From the NCBI GenBank assembly GCA_030431255.1, contig JAUIJL010000014.1, forward strand, positions 1 through 64,000: DNA of 64,000 nucleotides, given 5' to 3'. The translations under genes were made by a program, and so were the position numbers. The notes beneath the pieces were generated by a model that did not search any database, was not told where the DNA came from, and was given only the letters and a program-made list of their open reading frames with translations. Positions 43,001-51,813 of this stretch are shown in pieces. This DNA comes from Thermoanaerobaculia bacterium. Lineage in GTDB: Bacteria > Acidobacteriota > Thermoanaerobaculia > Multivoradales > J023. Each line of letters begins with the position of its first letter. Within the stretch, counting starts at the first letter, position 1.

Positions 43001-43158
43001 CAGAGAAAGCCTTGGGCGTCCTGGGCGAGGGCGTTGACGGTGATTTGGGGGAGGCCTTCGTCCAGTCGCCAGAATTCGAAGCGATACGGCTCGTGAGCAG
43101 GCAAGAGCTGAGCATCCGCGGCCGGAAGAAATAGGCTCGGCCAAGCGGTCAGTGCCAT
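40054..43158 (-). CDS. Two-component sensor: Reg_prop propeller + Y_Y_Y + histidine kinase
   Basis: 1034 residues. A short leader precedes about 14 Reg_prop blades ('VNALAQDAQGFLWVGTEEGLARFDG', 'LLLDRHGDLWIGTRRGLTRY', ...) forming periplasmic propellers. A Y_Y_Y domain follows ('YRLEGFDPNWIDPGRARSAKYTYLPPGHYRFRVAAAN'), then one TM ('TWTFYLVSALVAFGLGLVFY'). The H-box is 'NVCHDLKSPVLTIQGFTNLLEED' and the HATPase contains 'DNGIGIDEEDQKKIF' and 'GSGIGLALVSRIV'. It lacks a C-terminal receiver and AraC domain, so it is a classical kinase and not the one-component hybrid of Bacteroidetes. Its cognate regulator is not encoded next to it; the ToxR-like gene upstream has no receiver. Confidence 0.92.
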   Translation of the reverse strand: MALTAWPSLFLPAADAQLLPAHEPYRFEFWRLDEGLPQITVNALAQDAQGFLWVGTEEGLARFDGLHFEVYDRANTPELGSNSIRNLLLDRHGDLWIGTRRGLTRYADGRFHTAAPVSDEPSFMPNPLRGEIRDLYQDTGGTLWIATSQGLLRYQDGAFSPVPLGLTSTEPSISSIHRDQQGSLWIGTEFGLLRLVDPLLDPLSGKVEVFEVSHGLPHPQVQAIFQDRSDRLWVATLGGWGQFHPGTAPFAPGSSDAKLVPFDQTHGKMQIDAFFEDREGRLWVGSDLGLFRIDGDTLIDYPEFEANLLESGARSFWQDHEGNLWIGTGILGLASLRRQSVKVFDASQGLIDNLAWSVLQDPSGSVWIGSNRGLTRIDSEGEIRHWTTEDGLPGEDVRALALGSAGRLWLGTDSGGLAHIDRNRLRIELDHDLGAPAITSLLEDRRGRLWIGTTKGLLLQEGEERRVVTTQQGLHQPQILTLYEGDHGQIWIGTDAGLALWQDDRIQVVEPLLAQDEVKAMHQDAIGTLWIGTADGGLVRRPANPNEPPTRYTVEHGLADSLVHQILEAPQGWLWLSSNRGVFRLLKKELEDFAAGRIPRIRPIPFTETDGMGSRECNGMGHPAGTTTADGRIWFPTIRGVSIFDPAQLSERWSPIPAFIDRVVVDRRPLEHLPAGEHQAVKLEPGTREIEIHYRAVSFLDAERTGYRYRLEGFDPNWIDPGRARSAKYTYLPPGHYRFRVAAANPGGIWTESGDSIEFHLAPTIYQTWTFYLVSALVAFGLGLVFYRLRLRNLLQKDRLRIIEAKNQEIEQLTYNVCHDLKSPVLTIQGFTNLLEEDLADDDHEAVARDLRRIRGATDQISGLLDELLVFSQTGRVTLRSDPLNLSLLAREAADLVAGQAHERGVTIDIPPGLPAVVGDHSHLLRLFQNLFDNAIKFMANQTTPTIEVGAVAQGDEVLCWIRDNGIGIDEEDQKKIFRLFHRVHEHASGSGIGLALVSRIVKAHGGRIWVESEGREQGSTFFFTLPSPSGSLD

Positions 43159-43288
43159 CCAAAAGTAAATGTTCAGCGACTGTCGCAGCGCTCACTCCAT
43201 CTGAGCTGAATTCAGGAGCATTCTACACGATCAATTTGTCCGTTAGAGGCCCGTGGACCGGATTCGGTGAGGCAGGGGAGGCCGGGGA

Positions 43289-44902
43289 CTAGGGGTGGGC
43301 GGCGAGGGATTCCCGATTTTGGATCAGCTTTCGGAAGCGGGGCTCTTCGTATAGGGGAGCGAGCCCCGGCAGGCGATCCAACCACAGAATCTCCCAGTCG
43401 CGGCGTTCGTAGGCCCGCTCCAAGTATCCGAGCGCTCGCTCGATCTCGCCGGCCTGGGCGTGCACGGCGGCGCGAGACACGAGCTCGTGATCGTCCGGTG
43501 CCCGTTCGAGCAAGACGCCGAGGGAGGTCCAAAAATCGGCTTGGGAGGACTCCCGCCCCCGGCGCATGACGTCCCGGTGGGTGCTCCGGAGCCGCGGATG
43601 GAGGCGCGCGGTGGCCGATCGCTCGTCACCGCGCACCAGCTGGGCGGCGATCATCGCCGCGTTGGCCGAGCCGTGGAGGGGTTGCAGGTCGAGGGCGTTT
43701 TGGGCGTAGAGCACCGCCTCTTCTCCGCGACCGGCAAAGCTGAGCATGAAAGAAAGATCCGCGAAGCGATTTGGGGCTTGCGGCTCGAGGGCAAGGGCTT
43801 TGCGCGAGGCGTCGACCGCCTCGTCGTGCCGGCTTCGGCACGAAAGCCACCAGCTGTAAACCTGGAAAGCGTCCGGATTCCGGGGCTCGATGTCCAACGC
43901 TTTGAGCACCTGGCTCTCTGCTCGCGGAAAATCCCAATCGAAGAGCAGATGGATCGTGGCCAGGGCCAAATGAGCATCGGCGGACTCCGGGTCCAGCTCG
44001 AGGGCGCGCTCGGCGGATTGACGGGCCTGGTGGTAGAGCTGGAATCGATCCCCCAGCCGCAGGTCGGCCCGTAGGGTCGCGACCCGGGCCAAGCCCGCGT
44101 ACCCACGGGCATCGTGGGGTCGTACCTCGACCACCCGCGCGAATCGCTGCTCGGCCCGGTCGAGGCTCTCCGGTGTCCGCCGGCGCAAGGCCGTCCGCGC
44201 TTCGGCCAACCACGAGCCCATGGCCTTTTCGACGGTCCTATCGACGGTACGGTCCACGGCGCGCTCGCTGGAATCCGTTTCTAGCTTGGGGTCGCCATGG
44301 GTCGAGGAAGCCGTGAGGAGGGTCTTGTTGTCGGTCGGTGCTTCGGAAGGTGCGCCGGGAGTCCCGATTCCGGTCGTCATTCCGGCAACCATCAACGTGG
44401 CGGCGATGCTCGCTGCGATCCAGTTGGAGCGCCCGAGCTGCGGGTCCGACGGAATTCCCTGGGGCGCTGCGTCGATACGGTCCTCGTCGGAAGGCTCAGG
44501 GTGAGATGAGCCGAGGACGAGAGGCCGGGTCGTCATGATCCGCACGGTGGGTATGAATCGATAGCCCCTGCGGAAGACGGTTTCAATGAAGGTCGGCGAG
44601 CGAGCTTTGTCTCCCAGGGCCTTGCGCAGCTCGTAGATGCACACCACCAAGACGTCGTCGGTGACCGAGCGCTGTTGCCAAACCCGATCCATCAGCTCGT
44701 CTTTGCCGACCACCCGCCCTTGGGACTCGAGCAGCACCACCAAGACGTCCATGGCCCGGGCGGTGACGGTTACGATCTTATTGTGGTGGGTTTCGTCTTC
44801 GTGGTCGGTGTCGATGCGGCTCAAGCAGTTGCGGGAAGGGTCCGCGACCCACGCACCGAAACCGTAGCGGATCGTGCCGTTCTCTGCGCCTTGAGCATCC
44901 AT
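43289..44902 (-). CDS. ToxR/CadC-type transcriptional regulator with TPR C-terminus
   Basis: 537 residues. The N-terminal winged helix ('VTARAMDVLVVLLESQGRVVGKDELMDRVWQQRSVTDDVLVVCIYELRKALGD...FIETVFRRGYRF') is the OmpR/PhoB-type DNA-binding domain. A TM helix near 180 ('WIAASIAATLMVAGMTTGIG') places the rest outside the cytoplasm. The C-terminal 300 residues are TPR units ('ARQSAERALELDPESADAHLALATIHLLF', 'VLKALDIEPRNPDAFQVYSWWL'). Such membrane one-component regulators bind DNA from the membrane in response to periplasmic interactions. It is separated by about 130 nt from the sensor kinase gene, same strand. Confidence 0.88.
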   Translation of the reverse strand: MDAQGAENGTIRYGFGAWVADPSRNCLSRIDTDHEDETHHNKIVTVTARAMDVLVVLLESQGRVVGKDELMDRVWQQRSVTDDVLVVCIYELRKALGDKARSPTFIETVFRRGYRFIPTVRIMTTRPLVLGSSHPEPSDEDRIDAAPQGIPSDPQLGRSNWIAASIAATLMVAGMTTGIGTPGAPSEAPTDNKTLLTASSTHGDPKLETDSSERAVDRTVDRTVEKAMGSWLAEARTALRRRTPESLDRAEQRFARVVEVRPHDARGYAGLARVATLRADLRLGDRFQLYHQARQSAERALELDPESADAHLALATIHLLFDWDFPRAESQVLKALDIEPRNPDAFQVYSWWLSCRSRHDEAVDASRKALALEPQAPNRFADLSFMLSFAGRGEEAVLYAQNALDLQPLHGSANAAMIAAQLVRGDERSATARLHPRLRSTHRDVMRRGRESSQADFWTSLGVLLERAPDDHELVSRAAVHAQAGEIERALGYLERAYERRDWEILWLDRLPGLAPLYEEPRFRKLIQNRESLAAHP

Positions 44903-45057
44903 CTCGCCACCTATACGAGCCCGAGGGCGAAGTGTTTCCAGGGGCTCGAATCATCGCCTTCTCATCTCAATCTCAGGACTTCATTTCGCCGCTGGGACAT
45001 GGTCGTGGCGCCGAAACCAAGACCAAGACCCAGAAACCTAGACGCAGTGGAGACATC

Positions 45058-45714
45058 ATGCTTTCGAAAATTTCACGACCAAGCTTCTTCATACCTCTCG
45101 GGCTTCTCATGGCCTTACCTTTGGCGATGTCGGCCATGGCTGAGCCGTCCGGCTCGATAGCCCCAACGGATTTCGGCAGCCCCCACAAGGATGCTCCCGA
45201 AGAGCTGAGCCAATTCGCTTTCCTCATCGGCCATTGGCAGTGCGAGATCGATTATTTGCAGCCGGATTGGAAGACCCGCACCCAAGGCAAAGCCACTTGG
45301 ACGGCCTACTACACCCAAGACGGTTTTGCGATCATGGACGATTTCCGAGGCGGCTTTTACGACGGATATCTGGCGACCACTTTTCGCGCTTACAACCGGC
45401 GTGAAAAGCGATGGCAGGGCTATTGGTTGGATGCCCGCAGCGGAACCTGGTCACAACCTTTGGTGCAGGAAGAGGTGGAAGAAGGTCTCGGATTGCGCAC
45501 CCGGACCCAAGGCCGCGATCCCGAGGGCAATGTGGTAGAGATCGAGATGATCTACAACTTCTACGACATCCACCCCGACCGTTTCCGCTGGCGCCAGCTC
45601 GCGTCCCTCGACGGCGGTGAGACCTGGCGCAAGGACACTCTGAAGATCGATTGCAAGAGAGCGTCCGGCGCGGATCCCGCCGCAGGCTCGGCGGGATCCA
45701 CGAAGTCGAAATAG
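45058..45714 (+). CDS. Exported DUF1579-like protein
   Basis: Start at ATG 45058 (MLSKISRPSF), not the track start at 44932; translation begins with a signal peptide ('FFIPLGLLMALPLAMSAMAEP'). The 218-residue protein shows 'FAFLIGHWQCEIDYLQPDWKTRTQGKATWTAYYTQDGFAIMDDFRG', the lipocalin-like opening of DUF1579-type proteins, and 'IEMIYNFYDIHPDRFRWRQLASLDGGETW'. The function is unknown; the fold suggests binding of a hydrophobic ligand. The end is Ala/Gly/Ser-rich. It is divergent from the ToxR-like gene, so it is a candidate target. REP-like palindromes follow its stop. Confidence 0.72.
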   Translation: MLSKISRPSFFIPLGLLMALPLAMSAMAEPSGSIAPTDFGSPHKDAPEELSQFAFLIGHWQCEIDYLQPDWKTRTQGKATWTAYYTQDGFAIMDDFRGGFYDGYLATTFRAYNRREKRWQGYWLDARSGTWSQPLVQEEVEEGLGLRTRTQGRDPEGNVVEIEMIYNFYDIHPDRFRWRQLASLDGGETWRKDTLKIDCKRASGADPAAGSAGSTKSK

Positions 45715-45719
45715 CCAGC

Positions 45720-45745
45720 GTAGGGTCGGGGCTTGTCCCCGACCG
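45720..45745. repeat. REP-like palindrome
   Basis: GTAGGGTCGGGGCTTGTCCC and its continuation CGACC form an imperfect palindrome of the family seen at 5371 and 31221. It lies between convergent gene ends and may assist termination. Confidence 0.65.
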
Positions 45746-45802
45746 GGCCTGAGGCGGTACCGCCTCGCCTCTCGGGTAGGGGAGGCCCCAACCTTAGATT
45801 CG

Positions 45803-48166
45803 TCAAGGAGAGGCTAGGACCTCGAATTCGGAGGTGTCCGAGTGGAGAGCTCCGCCGGTCGAGGACGACCACGCGCTCAGATCCCCGCTCTCAAAGCCGT
45901 CGTTGAACAGGGTTTGGCTTGCCTTCCAGTGTTGGAGCAGCGTTCTCAGGGCTTCCGGGGGATTGGTGGGTTTGGGATCTCCCGCTTGGTCTGCGTCGTT
46001 GAGCCCATGGCAAGAAGCGCAGACCCGCACCTCTCCGGGTTGGAAGGTCACCCAATAGCGTTCGCGCACCACCGGCTCGTTGGACGGATCCGTGAGCTGC
46101 CACGACATGGCCCGGTGGGCCGGCACCATGGCGGCCATGGAGCCGTCGAGCCCCAGGTTGACGCTGCCGCCGGCGCCGGTGGTCGGCGGATTGTCGTCCA
46201 CCCCGTGCATCTCGCGGGCAAGCACCCGTCGACCCGCCCGCGCCTGGGCTCCCGACAATCGGGTGCCACGTACTTGGTCGCCCTGGAAGAATTGCAAGTA
46301 GCGGACGTCGTAGACCACGCCACCTTCGGGCACGGTTTGGGTGCCACCGGGCACCCGAAGATTGAAACCCTGCTGACGATCGAGCCGCTCCCGGGTGGTG
46401 ACGTCTCGGCTCACCACCAGAGCCAGGTCGTTGGCGCGCAGGTAGGCCTGAAACTCCGCCAGATCCACACCCTCCTCGGAGAAAATTTGAGTTTCTATGG
46501 CCGGAACGGGTGTCTGGGTGATCGGCGGCACCGTGCGCGCACGGACCTCCACCGGCGACATCTCCCACATGGGCCCGGAATATCGCTCGGTGAAGTCGGG
46601 GGTGAAATATTCGACCGTTCGGCTGATGGGCGATGCTCCGGTGATTGCGCCGCCGGCCACGAAGTGATCGCCGTTGGCGACCAGCTTACGGATCCTGAAA
46701 TCGTAGCGAGATACGGTCGTGGCGGGCACGTGATCCTGCGCGGCGCAGTCTCCCACCGGATCCGTTCCCTCCTCCTTGTCGCCACGCATTTCCGAGCTGT
46801 GCACGGCCAACACCGTGCCGTTGGTGAGGGGCATGGGATCCCGAAAATGACCGGTTTGATCAGGCCCCGGCGTGCCGCCTTCACCGATCGGATTGCGGGT
46901 CTCGTCGTGGCTGACGCGGGTCACCACCATCTCGTGGGCGCCGAGGCTGGGGGGCGCATCCATCCGCACCACCTGACCGGCCGCGTGGGTGTCGAGCTCG
47001 GGGGCATCGACACCGTAATAACGGCCCGCTTGGGTCGGATCCTCGGCCATGTGGAAAAAGCTCTCGATGGATTTGTCGTTCAATCGACCGGAGACCGCGG
47101 CGATGAAGTCCGTGAGGTTGGGGTCGTCCAAGCGCGAACGGGAAAAGAAATTGTGCAGCTCGTGACGACCCACGTGGTTCAAGGTCTCCAGCTCCGAGCC
47201 GTCGGAATGCATCATCCAGGGAAAGAAATGATTGAAGCGGTGGTCGTTGACGTTGGGATCCTGGCTGAACCGGAGCTCCGGGAAGACGTCCACCGCCGGA
47301 GACGTAGCGGCATCGGGCTCTTCGCTGGCCCAATCGAAGTTGTCGTAGGCGGGATTGGCGGCCTGCTGGTCGGTTTGGAGGTGATCCCAACGGGTAAAGA
47401 GGATGCGCCCGAAGCTGTCGACCAGGGGGTCGAAATTGCCCGACGGTGCGTGATCCAAGATTTCGAGCACGCCGGTGACCGGGTCGAGGGCCCACAGGCC
47501 GCTATTGCTCGGGCTCGACTCGTATTCATCCTGCTGCGGATAGAGATGTCGGCGGCCGTCACGGGGGCGATCGGACACGAAAACGACGCGACCATCGGCG
47601 CTGTAGATCGGGTAGAAGTTGTTGAAATTTTCGTCCTGGTGCGGCACCTTGGTGATGGTCATCGGCTCGCCCCGACCCAAGCCGTCAATTTCGTAGAGCT
47701 GCCAGTAGGTCTCGGTTTGTTGGAAGCAGCTGTCGGCGGCGCCGATCACCATACTGAACAAGGCTTTGGTGCCATCGAAGGACACGCTCGGGTCGCGGAC
47801 GGCGATCGAGCTCGAGCCCTGGTGGACTCCGGCCTCGCCGAAACCGGCCTCGCGGGTGAGATTGCACAGCTCACCGTCGGGATAGAGGATGTACACATCA
47901 CCGCCACGCCCGGCCCGGGTGACCCCGGGCAAGTGATTGGCAAAGGTGGAGCCCACGGTGGCGAAGTCGCCGGCCACGGGCATTTGGGTGACGAAAAGAA
48001 TGGGGTTGGGCAAGCCGGTGGGGTCGACCTGGGTCGATTCGGTGCACAGAGCACCGTGGGCGGCTAGGCCCGACATCCAGAACCCCGACATCCAAAAGAT
48101 GGTGATCACCAACGTGCTCCATCCGGCTGAGCCACGGGAGCGGGGGAACGAGAAGCGATTCAGCAT
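45803..48166 (-). CDS. HzsA-like exported protein with C-terminal c-type haem site
   Basis: The start is the ATG at 48166 (MLNRFSFPRS) with an AGGAGA RBS; the track start at 48538 is spurious. The 787-residue protein has a leader ('STLVITIFWMSGFWMSGLAAHG'). A WD40/PD40-like propeller follows ('DPSVSFDGTKALFSMV', 'NFYPIYSADGRVVFVSDRPRDGRRHLYP'), then a mixed domain with 'HSDGSELETLNHVGRHE' that resembles the hydrazine synthase alpha-related family, and a haem motif VCASCHG (CxxCH) about 65 residues before the end. The last residues include the 'LFNDGFESGDLSAWSS' tail. One CxxCH is visible. Hydrazine synthesis itself is not implied; the family is broad. Confidence 0.78.
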   Translation of the reverse strand: MLNRFSFPRSRGSAGWSTLVITIFWMSGFWMSGLAAHGALCTESTQVDPTGLPNPILFVTQMPVAGDFATVGSTFANHLPGVTRAGRGGDVYILYPDGELCNLTREAGFGEAGVHQGSSSIAVRDPSVSFDGTKALFSMVIGAADSCFQQTETYWQLYEIDGLGRGEPMTITKVPHQDENFNNFYPIYSADGRVVFVSDRPRDGRRHLYPQQDEYESSPSNSGLWALDPVTGVLEILDHAPSGNFDPLVDSFGRILFTRWDHLQTDQQAANPAYDNFDWASEEPDAATSPAVDVFPELRFSQDPNVNDHRFNHFFPWMMHSDGSELETLNHVGRHELHNFFSRSRLDDPNLTDFIAAVSGRLNDKSIESFFHMAEDPTQAGRYYGVDAPELDTHAAGQVVRMDAPPSLGAHEMVVTRVSHDETRNPIGEGGTPGPDQTGHFRDPMPLTNGTVLAVHSSEMRGDKEEGTDPVGDCAAQDHVPATTVSRYDFRIRKLVANGDHFVAGGAITGASPISRTVEYFTPDFTERYSGPMWEMSPVEVRARTVPPITQTPVPAIETQIFSEEGVDLAEFQAYLRANDLALVVSRDVTTRERLDRQQGFNLRVPGGTQTVPEGGVVYDVRYLQFFQGDQVRGTRLSGAQARAGRRVLAREMHGVDDNPPTTGAGGSVNLGLDGSMAAMVPAHRAMSWQLTDPSNEPVVRERYWVTFQPGEVRVCASCHGLNDADQAGDPKPTNPPEALRTLLQHWKASQTLFNDGFESGDLSAWSSSTGGALHSDTSEFEVLASP

Positions 48167-48485
48167 CGGCAGCTCTCCTGGCAGGCTTCGGCGCCTGCGT
48201 GATTGGGAGGAAGGGCGGGCCCTGAAGGCCCACAAAGACGGACATTCCCATGCCGGTACGGAATTCGCGGCCCATTCCCGCCGGCCGATCGAAAACTCTC
48301 TCGGATCCGTCCTGCGAAGCCGTCTGGCGAGTCGTCTTCGGGAGCCGTCTTGCGCAGCCGTCCAGCGAGCCGAGGGTTGCTTGTCGGGGGAGATCGGTTC
48401 TGCTAGGGTCCCGGCTTGCGCGCGGGTGCCGCGCGCCATCCAACTCGAAAATTCGCCCGTTCCGTAGACAAATAGAGGCACTCCC
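48167..48485. other. Divergent intergenic region with degenerate repeats
   Basis: A 319-nt gap between the HzsA-like gene and purA. It contains imperfect repeats of the type GCCGTCTGGCGAG / GCCGTCCAGCGAG (about 48306-48372) and a candidate promoter for purA (TTGTCG 48381-48386, 17-nt spacer, extended -10 TGCTAGGGT ending at 48409). No coding sequence is supported. Confidence 0.45.
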
Positions 48486-49826
<1,341 letters not shown>

Positions 49827-49845
49827 AGAAAGTCACAGAAGACCT

Positions 49846-49873
49846 TTGACCTCCGCAAATCTTCGTCTATAAT
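49846..49873 (+). promoter_or_regulatory. Sigma-70-type promoter of tRNA-Lys
   Basis: TTGACC (49846-49851), 16-nt spacer, TATAAT (49868-49873). The predicted transcription start, about 49880, is just ahead of the tRNA at 49887. Confidence 0.8.
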
Positions 49874-49886
49874 TCGCCGCCTCGGT

Positions 49887-49962
49887 GGGTCGTTAGCTCA
49901 GTTGGTAGAGCAGCGGACTTTTAATCCGCGGGTCGTAGGTTCGAGACCTACACGACCCACCA
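49887..49962 (+). tRNA. tRNA-Lys (anticodon TTT)
   Basis: A 76-nt cloverleaf. The acceptor stem GGGTCGT/ACGACCC, D-arm, anticodon stem GCGGA/TCCGC with loop CTTTTAA (anticodon TTT), and T-arm GTAGG-TTCGAGA-CCTAC all pair, and CCA is encoded. It borders the accessory island and is a plausible integration target, although no repeat of its 3' end was found downstream. Confidence 0.97.
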
Positions 49963-49996
49963 ATTAAATCGCAGAAAATAAGCCACTTACGGCACT

Positions 49997-50022
49997 AGGG
50001 CGATCCTTCGGGGTCGCCCTTT
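49997..50022 (+). terminator. Intrinsic terminator of tRNA-Lys
   Basis: AGGGCGATCC-TTC-GGGGTCGCCCT forms a stem-loop followed by TTTCT, 35 nt after the tRNA. Confidence 0.8.
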
Positions 50023-50267
50023 CTGCGTTACAGTAAGCACATAGTAAGCAGATGGGAGCGATTCAAGGCGTAGGTAGTGGGGCGTTGTTCATCATCGCTT
50101 CCGACGTTTCAGCTCCTCACCCGCCCGCCTTAGGCTCCGACCGAAGCTCTTCTCAGAACGGAGGGCGTTCCGAGCCGCCGCAGCGATTCCATCTCCCGAA
50201 CACCTTTGCTCCAATACCGGCGCTCAACAGCGTCTCTAGCTCGAGAAAGCGACTGATCGGTCTGTAG

Positions 50268-50281
50268 AATCAGGGGTCGGT
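50268..50281 (+). repeat. Left inverted repeat of peptide/TPR module
   Basis: AATCAGGGGTCGGT, 62 bp before the first peptide ORF. It matches in inverted orientation, 13 of 14 bases, the copy at 51814-51827. Confidence 0.65.
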
Positions 50282-50342
50282 GCATCCTTCTTGATAGCCT
50301 GAGCGGCGAGGCAATTCCGCCTCCAAGTTCAGGAGATCAGAA

Positions 50343-50402
50343 ATGAATCTGCAGACGAATCTGAGATCTGGTGCGCAAGGCTTCATCGTGCCGACGGGTT
50401 AG
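50343..50402 (+). CDS. 19-residue peptide with GAQGxIVxTG core (copy 1)
   Basis: A complete ORF of 19 codons, MNLQTNLRSGAQGFIVPTG, with AGGAGA 7 nt before the ATG. It is too short for the ORF track. Its reality rests on the second copy 180 bp downstream, which has the same length, the same RBS type and the shared C-terminal core. There is no hydrophobic leader, so it would act inside the cell or need a dedicated exporter, as for SHP-type peptides. A 10-bp perfect hairpin follows (50413-50440). Its function is unknown; signalling peptide, precursor peptide or leader peptide are the options. Confidence 0.6.
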   Translation: MNLQTNLRSGAQGFIVPTG

Positions 50403-50412
50403 CCCTTGGAGA

Positions 50413-50440
50413 GGCGGCAGGTGTCGGCATACCTGCCGCC
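50413..50440 (+). terminator. Stem-loop after peptide ORF 1
   Basis: GGCGGCAGGT / ACCTGCCGCC pairs perfectly over 10 bp around an 8-nt loop, 10 nt after the stop. There is no T-run, so it may be an mRNA-stabilising or attenuating structure instead of a true terminator. Confidence 0.5.
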
Positions 50441-50522
50441 TGACGGTAGACCGCCTTTACATCATAGGGCTATGTCCGGATAGCAGGTGACCCCTTGCTG
50501 CCAACTGCGAAAGGAGACTCAG

Positions 50523-50582
50523 ATGAGGGTAGGGACAACCATGAAAACCGGGGCTCAGGGGGTTATCGTCGCGACCGGTTGA
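50523..50582 (+). CDS. 19-residue peptide with GAQGxIVxTG core (copy 2)
   Basis: A complete ORF of 19 codons, MRVGTTMKTGAQGVIVATG, with AAGGAGA 5-6 nt before the ATG. It aligns without gaps to copy 1: identical at M1, T5, G10-A11-Q12-G13, I15-V16 and T18-G19, with conservative R/K, S/T and L/M changes, while third codon positions differ freely. That pattern indicates selection on the peptide. Its 3' end overlaps the 3' end of the convergent TPR gene by 20 nt. Confidence 0.6.
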   Translation: MRVGTTMKTGAQGVIVATG

Positions 50583-51720
50583 TCGGTCCACTTGCCGGAC
50601 ATCGCATGGGAGGCGCCTCCTTCCAGCGCATCATGCTGATCTGCTTCCGAGCGGTCCGGATTTCCTCGGGAGTCTGGGGAAATCGAGAACGCCAAGTCCC
50701 GAGAATCTCCCAGAGCTCTTGGTTTGGCGAGATTCTTTCGAGGTAGCACTTGGTTTCTTCGACAAGAAGAGCATAGGCGGCACGGTCTTCAAAGAGCAGG
50801 TACATACCAGCGAGATCGAGGCTTGCCAGGGTGTATTCCTGGAATTCTTCGAGATCCCGCAGCCCATTGCGAGCCTTCCTGACCAGCCGTTCCCCTTGCT
50901 TGGTAAGTCCCAGATTGAAGGCAATCTTGCCCATATGCCAATTGACCTGCATCTTGGCGATAGATTTGGGTTGTCGACCCATCAGGCTTTTGGCTCGTTC
51001 CAAGTGCCGGTAGGCACGTTCTTGGGCAATCATCGAGGCTGAAGACTCAGAAAGGATCTTCCCGAGACCGTGCAAGGCAGCGATAAGAACTCGACGCCCG
51101 CGTCGGGATTTACGTTTGTCTACAACCAGCCGGACCGCTTCAGCAAGATCGACGAAGCCGTCGCCTGTTTCCAGCATCGTGTGCTTGGCGGCTCCGCGAA
51201 GAACAAGCGCCTCGGCACGAAGCAGCATCTCGATCTGAGTCGATCCTCCACACCGATCAAGCGCAGCCTGAGCCTTCTTGACTGCATCCGGATCGTTCCG
51301 AATAAAGAGCAGCCAGCCGTAGCGACAGTGGAGCTCCGTCAGCGTGGGCGAATCGATCCCGATTTCGGCAAGAGAATACGCGGTGGCGTATAGCTGGCTC
51401 GCCCGCTCGAATTCGCCGACTCTTCGAGCCACGGAAGCAGTAACAAAGCGAGCTCTCACCTGAAACGAACGTTTTTCTTCCTGGCTGCTGTAGCTTCCGT
51501 CTCTTCCGCGAACACCGATTCTTTGATCTGCCAGTGTGATCATGGGCTGTGCCATTTCCAGAGCCGGGCCAGGTCGATGCACGGCTTCGTCATCGATGCG
51601 ATCGAGAAAACGTTGAAGGAATGGGACGTTCCAATAGCTGTCATCGGCCAGGATCCGGTGCGGCCTCTTGACCGCTCTACCGACCAGCAGAGTTGTCCTT
51701 CGATAGGGGGTCGTTGCCAT
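50563..51720 (-). CDS. TPR-repeat protein convergent with the peptide genes
   Basis: The start is the ATG at 51720 (MATTPYRRTTLL); the track start at 51849 would read across the inverted repeat. About 385 residues, almost entirely helical and built of TPR-like units ('ASQLYATAYSLAEIGIDSPTLTELHCRYGWLLF', 'AYRHLERAKSLMGRQPKSIAKMQVNWHMGKIAFNLG', 'YTLASLDLAGMYLLFEDRAAYALLVEETKCYLERI'). The N-terminal 70 residues are basic and non-TPR ('MATTPYRRTTLLVGRAVKRP'), possibly binding DNA or a partner, but no clear HTH is seen. The architecture recalls the TPR receptors of RRNPP systems, whose ligands are short peptides encoded nearby. Confidence 0.72.
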   Translation of the reverse strand: MATTPYRRTTLLVGRAVKRPHRILADDSYWNVPFLQRFLDRIDDEAVHRPGPALEMAQPMITLADQRIGVRGRDGSYSSQEEKRSFQVRARFVTASVARRVGEFERASQLYATAYSLAEIGIDSPTLTELHCRYGWLLFIRNDPDAVKKAQAALDRCGGSTQIEMLLRAEALVLRGAAKHTMLETGDGFVDLAEAVRLVVDKRKSRRGRRVLIAALHGLGKILSESSASMIAQERAYRHLERAKSLMGRQPKSIAKMQVNWHMGKIAFNLGLTKQGERLVRKARNGLRDLEEFQEYTLASLDLAGMYLLFEDRAAYALLVEETKCYLERISPNQELWEILGTWRSRFPQTPEEIRTARKQISMMRWKEAPPMRCPASGPINRSRR

Positions 51721-51813
51721 TAGGTCACCAAAATGCTGCTCTGGATGCTGAAGAAGCCGGAAATCAAGTCGAGAATGATAATACAAAATGACAAGGAGAT
51801 CCCGATACGGTGA

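Larger units (their letters stand above)
49963..50342. other. Non-coding start of the accessory island
   Basis: After the tRNA terminator lies a short direct repeat (AGTAAGCA at 50033-50040 and 50044-50051 region). The rest of the stretch has no credible gene; the 71-codon ORF at 50052 has no RBS or recognisable sequence. The left inverted repeat of the peptide/TPR module is at 50268. Confidence 0.5.

Noticed and set aside
45842-48067. 741-codon plus-strand ORF
   Set aside because: Antisense shadow of the HzsA-like gene: low-complexity His/Gly/Val-rich translation with no domain, while the minus frame has signal peptide, propeller motifs and CxxCH.
50052-50267. 71-codon ORF after tRNA-Lys
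   Set aside because: No RBS, low-complexity Ser/Pro composition, no similarity to anything recognised.
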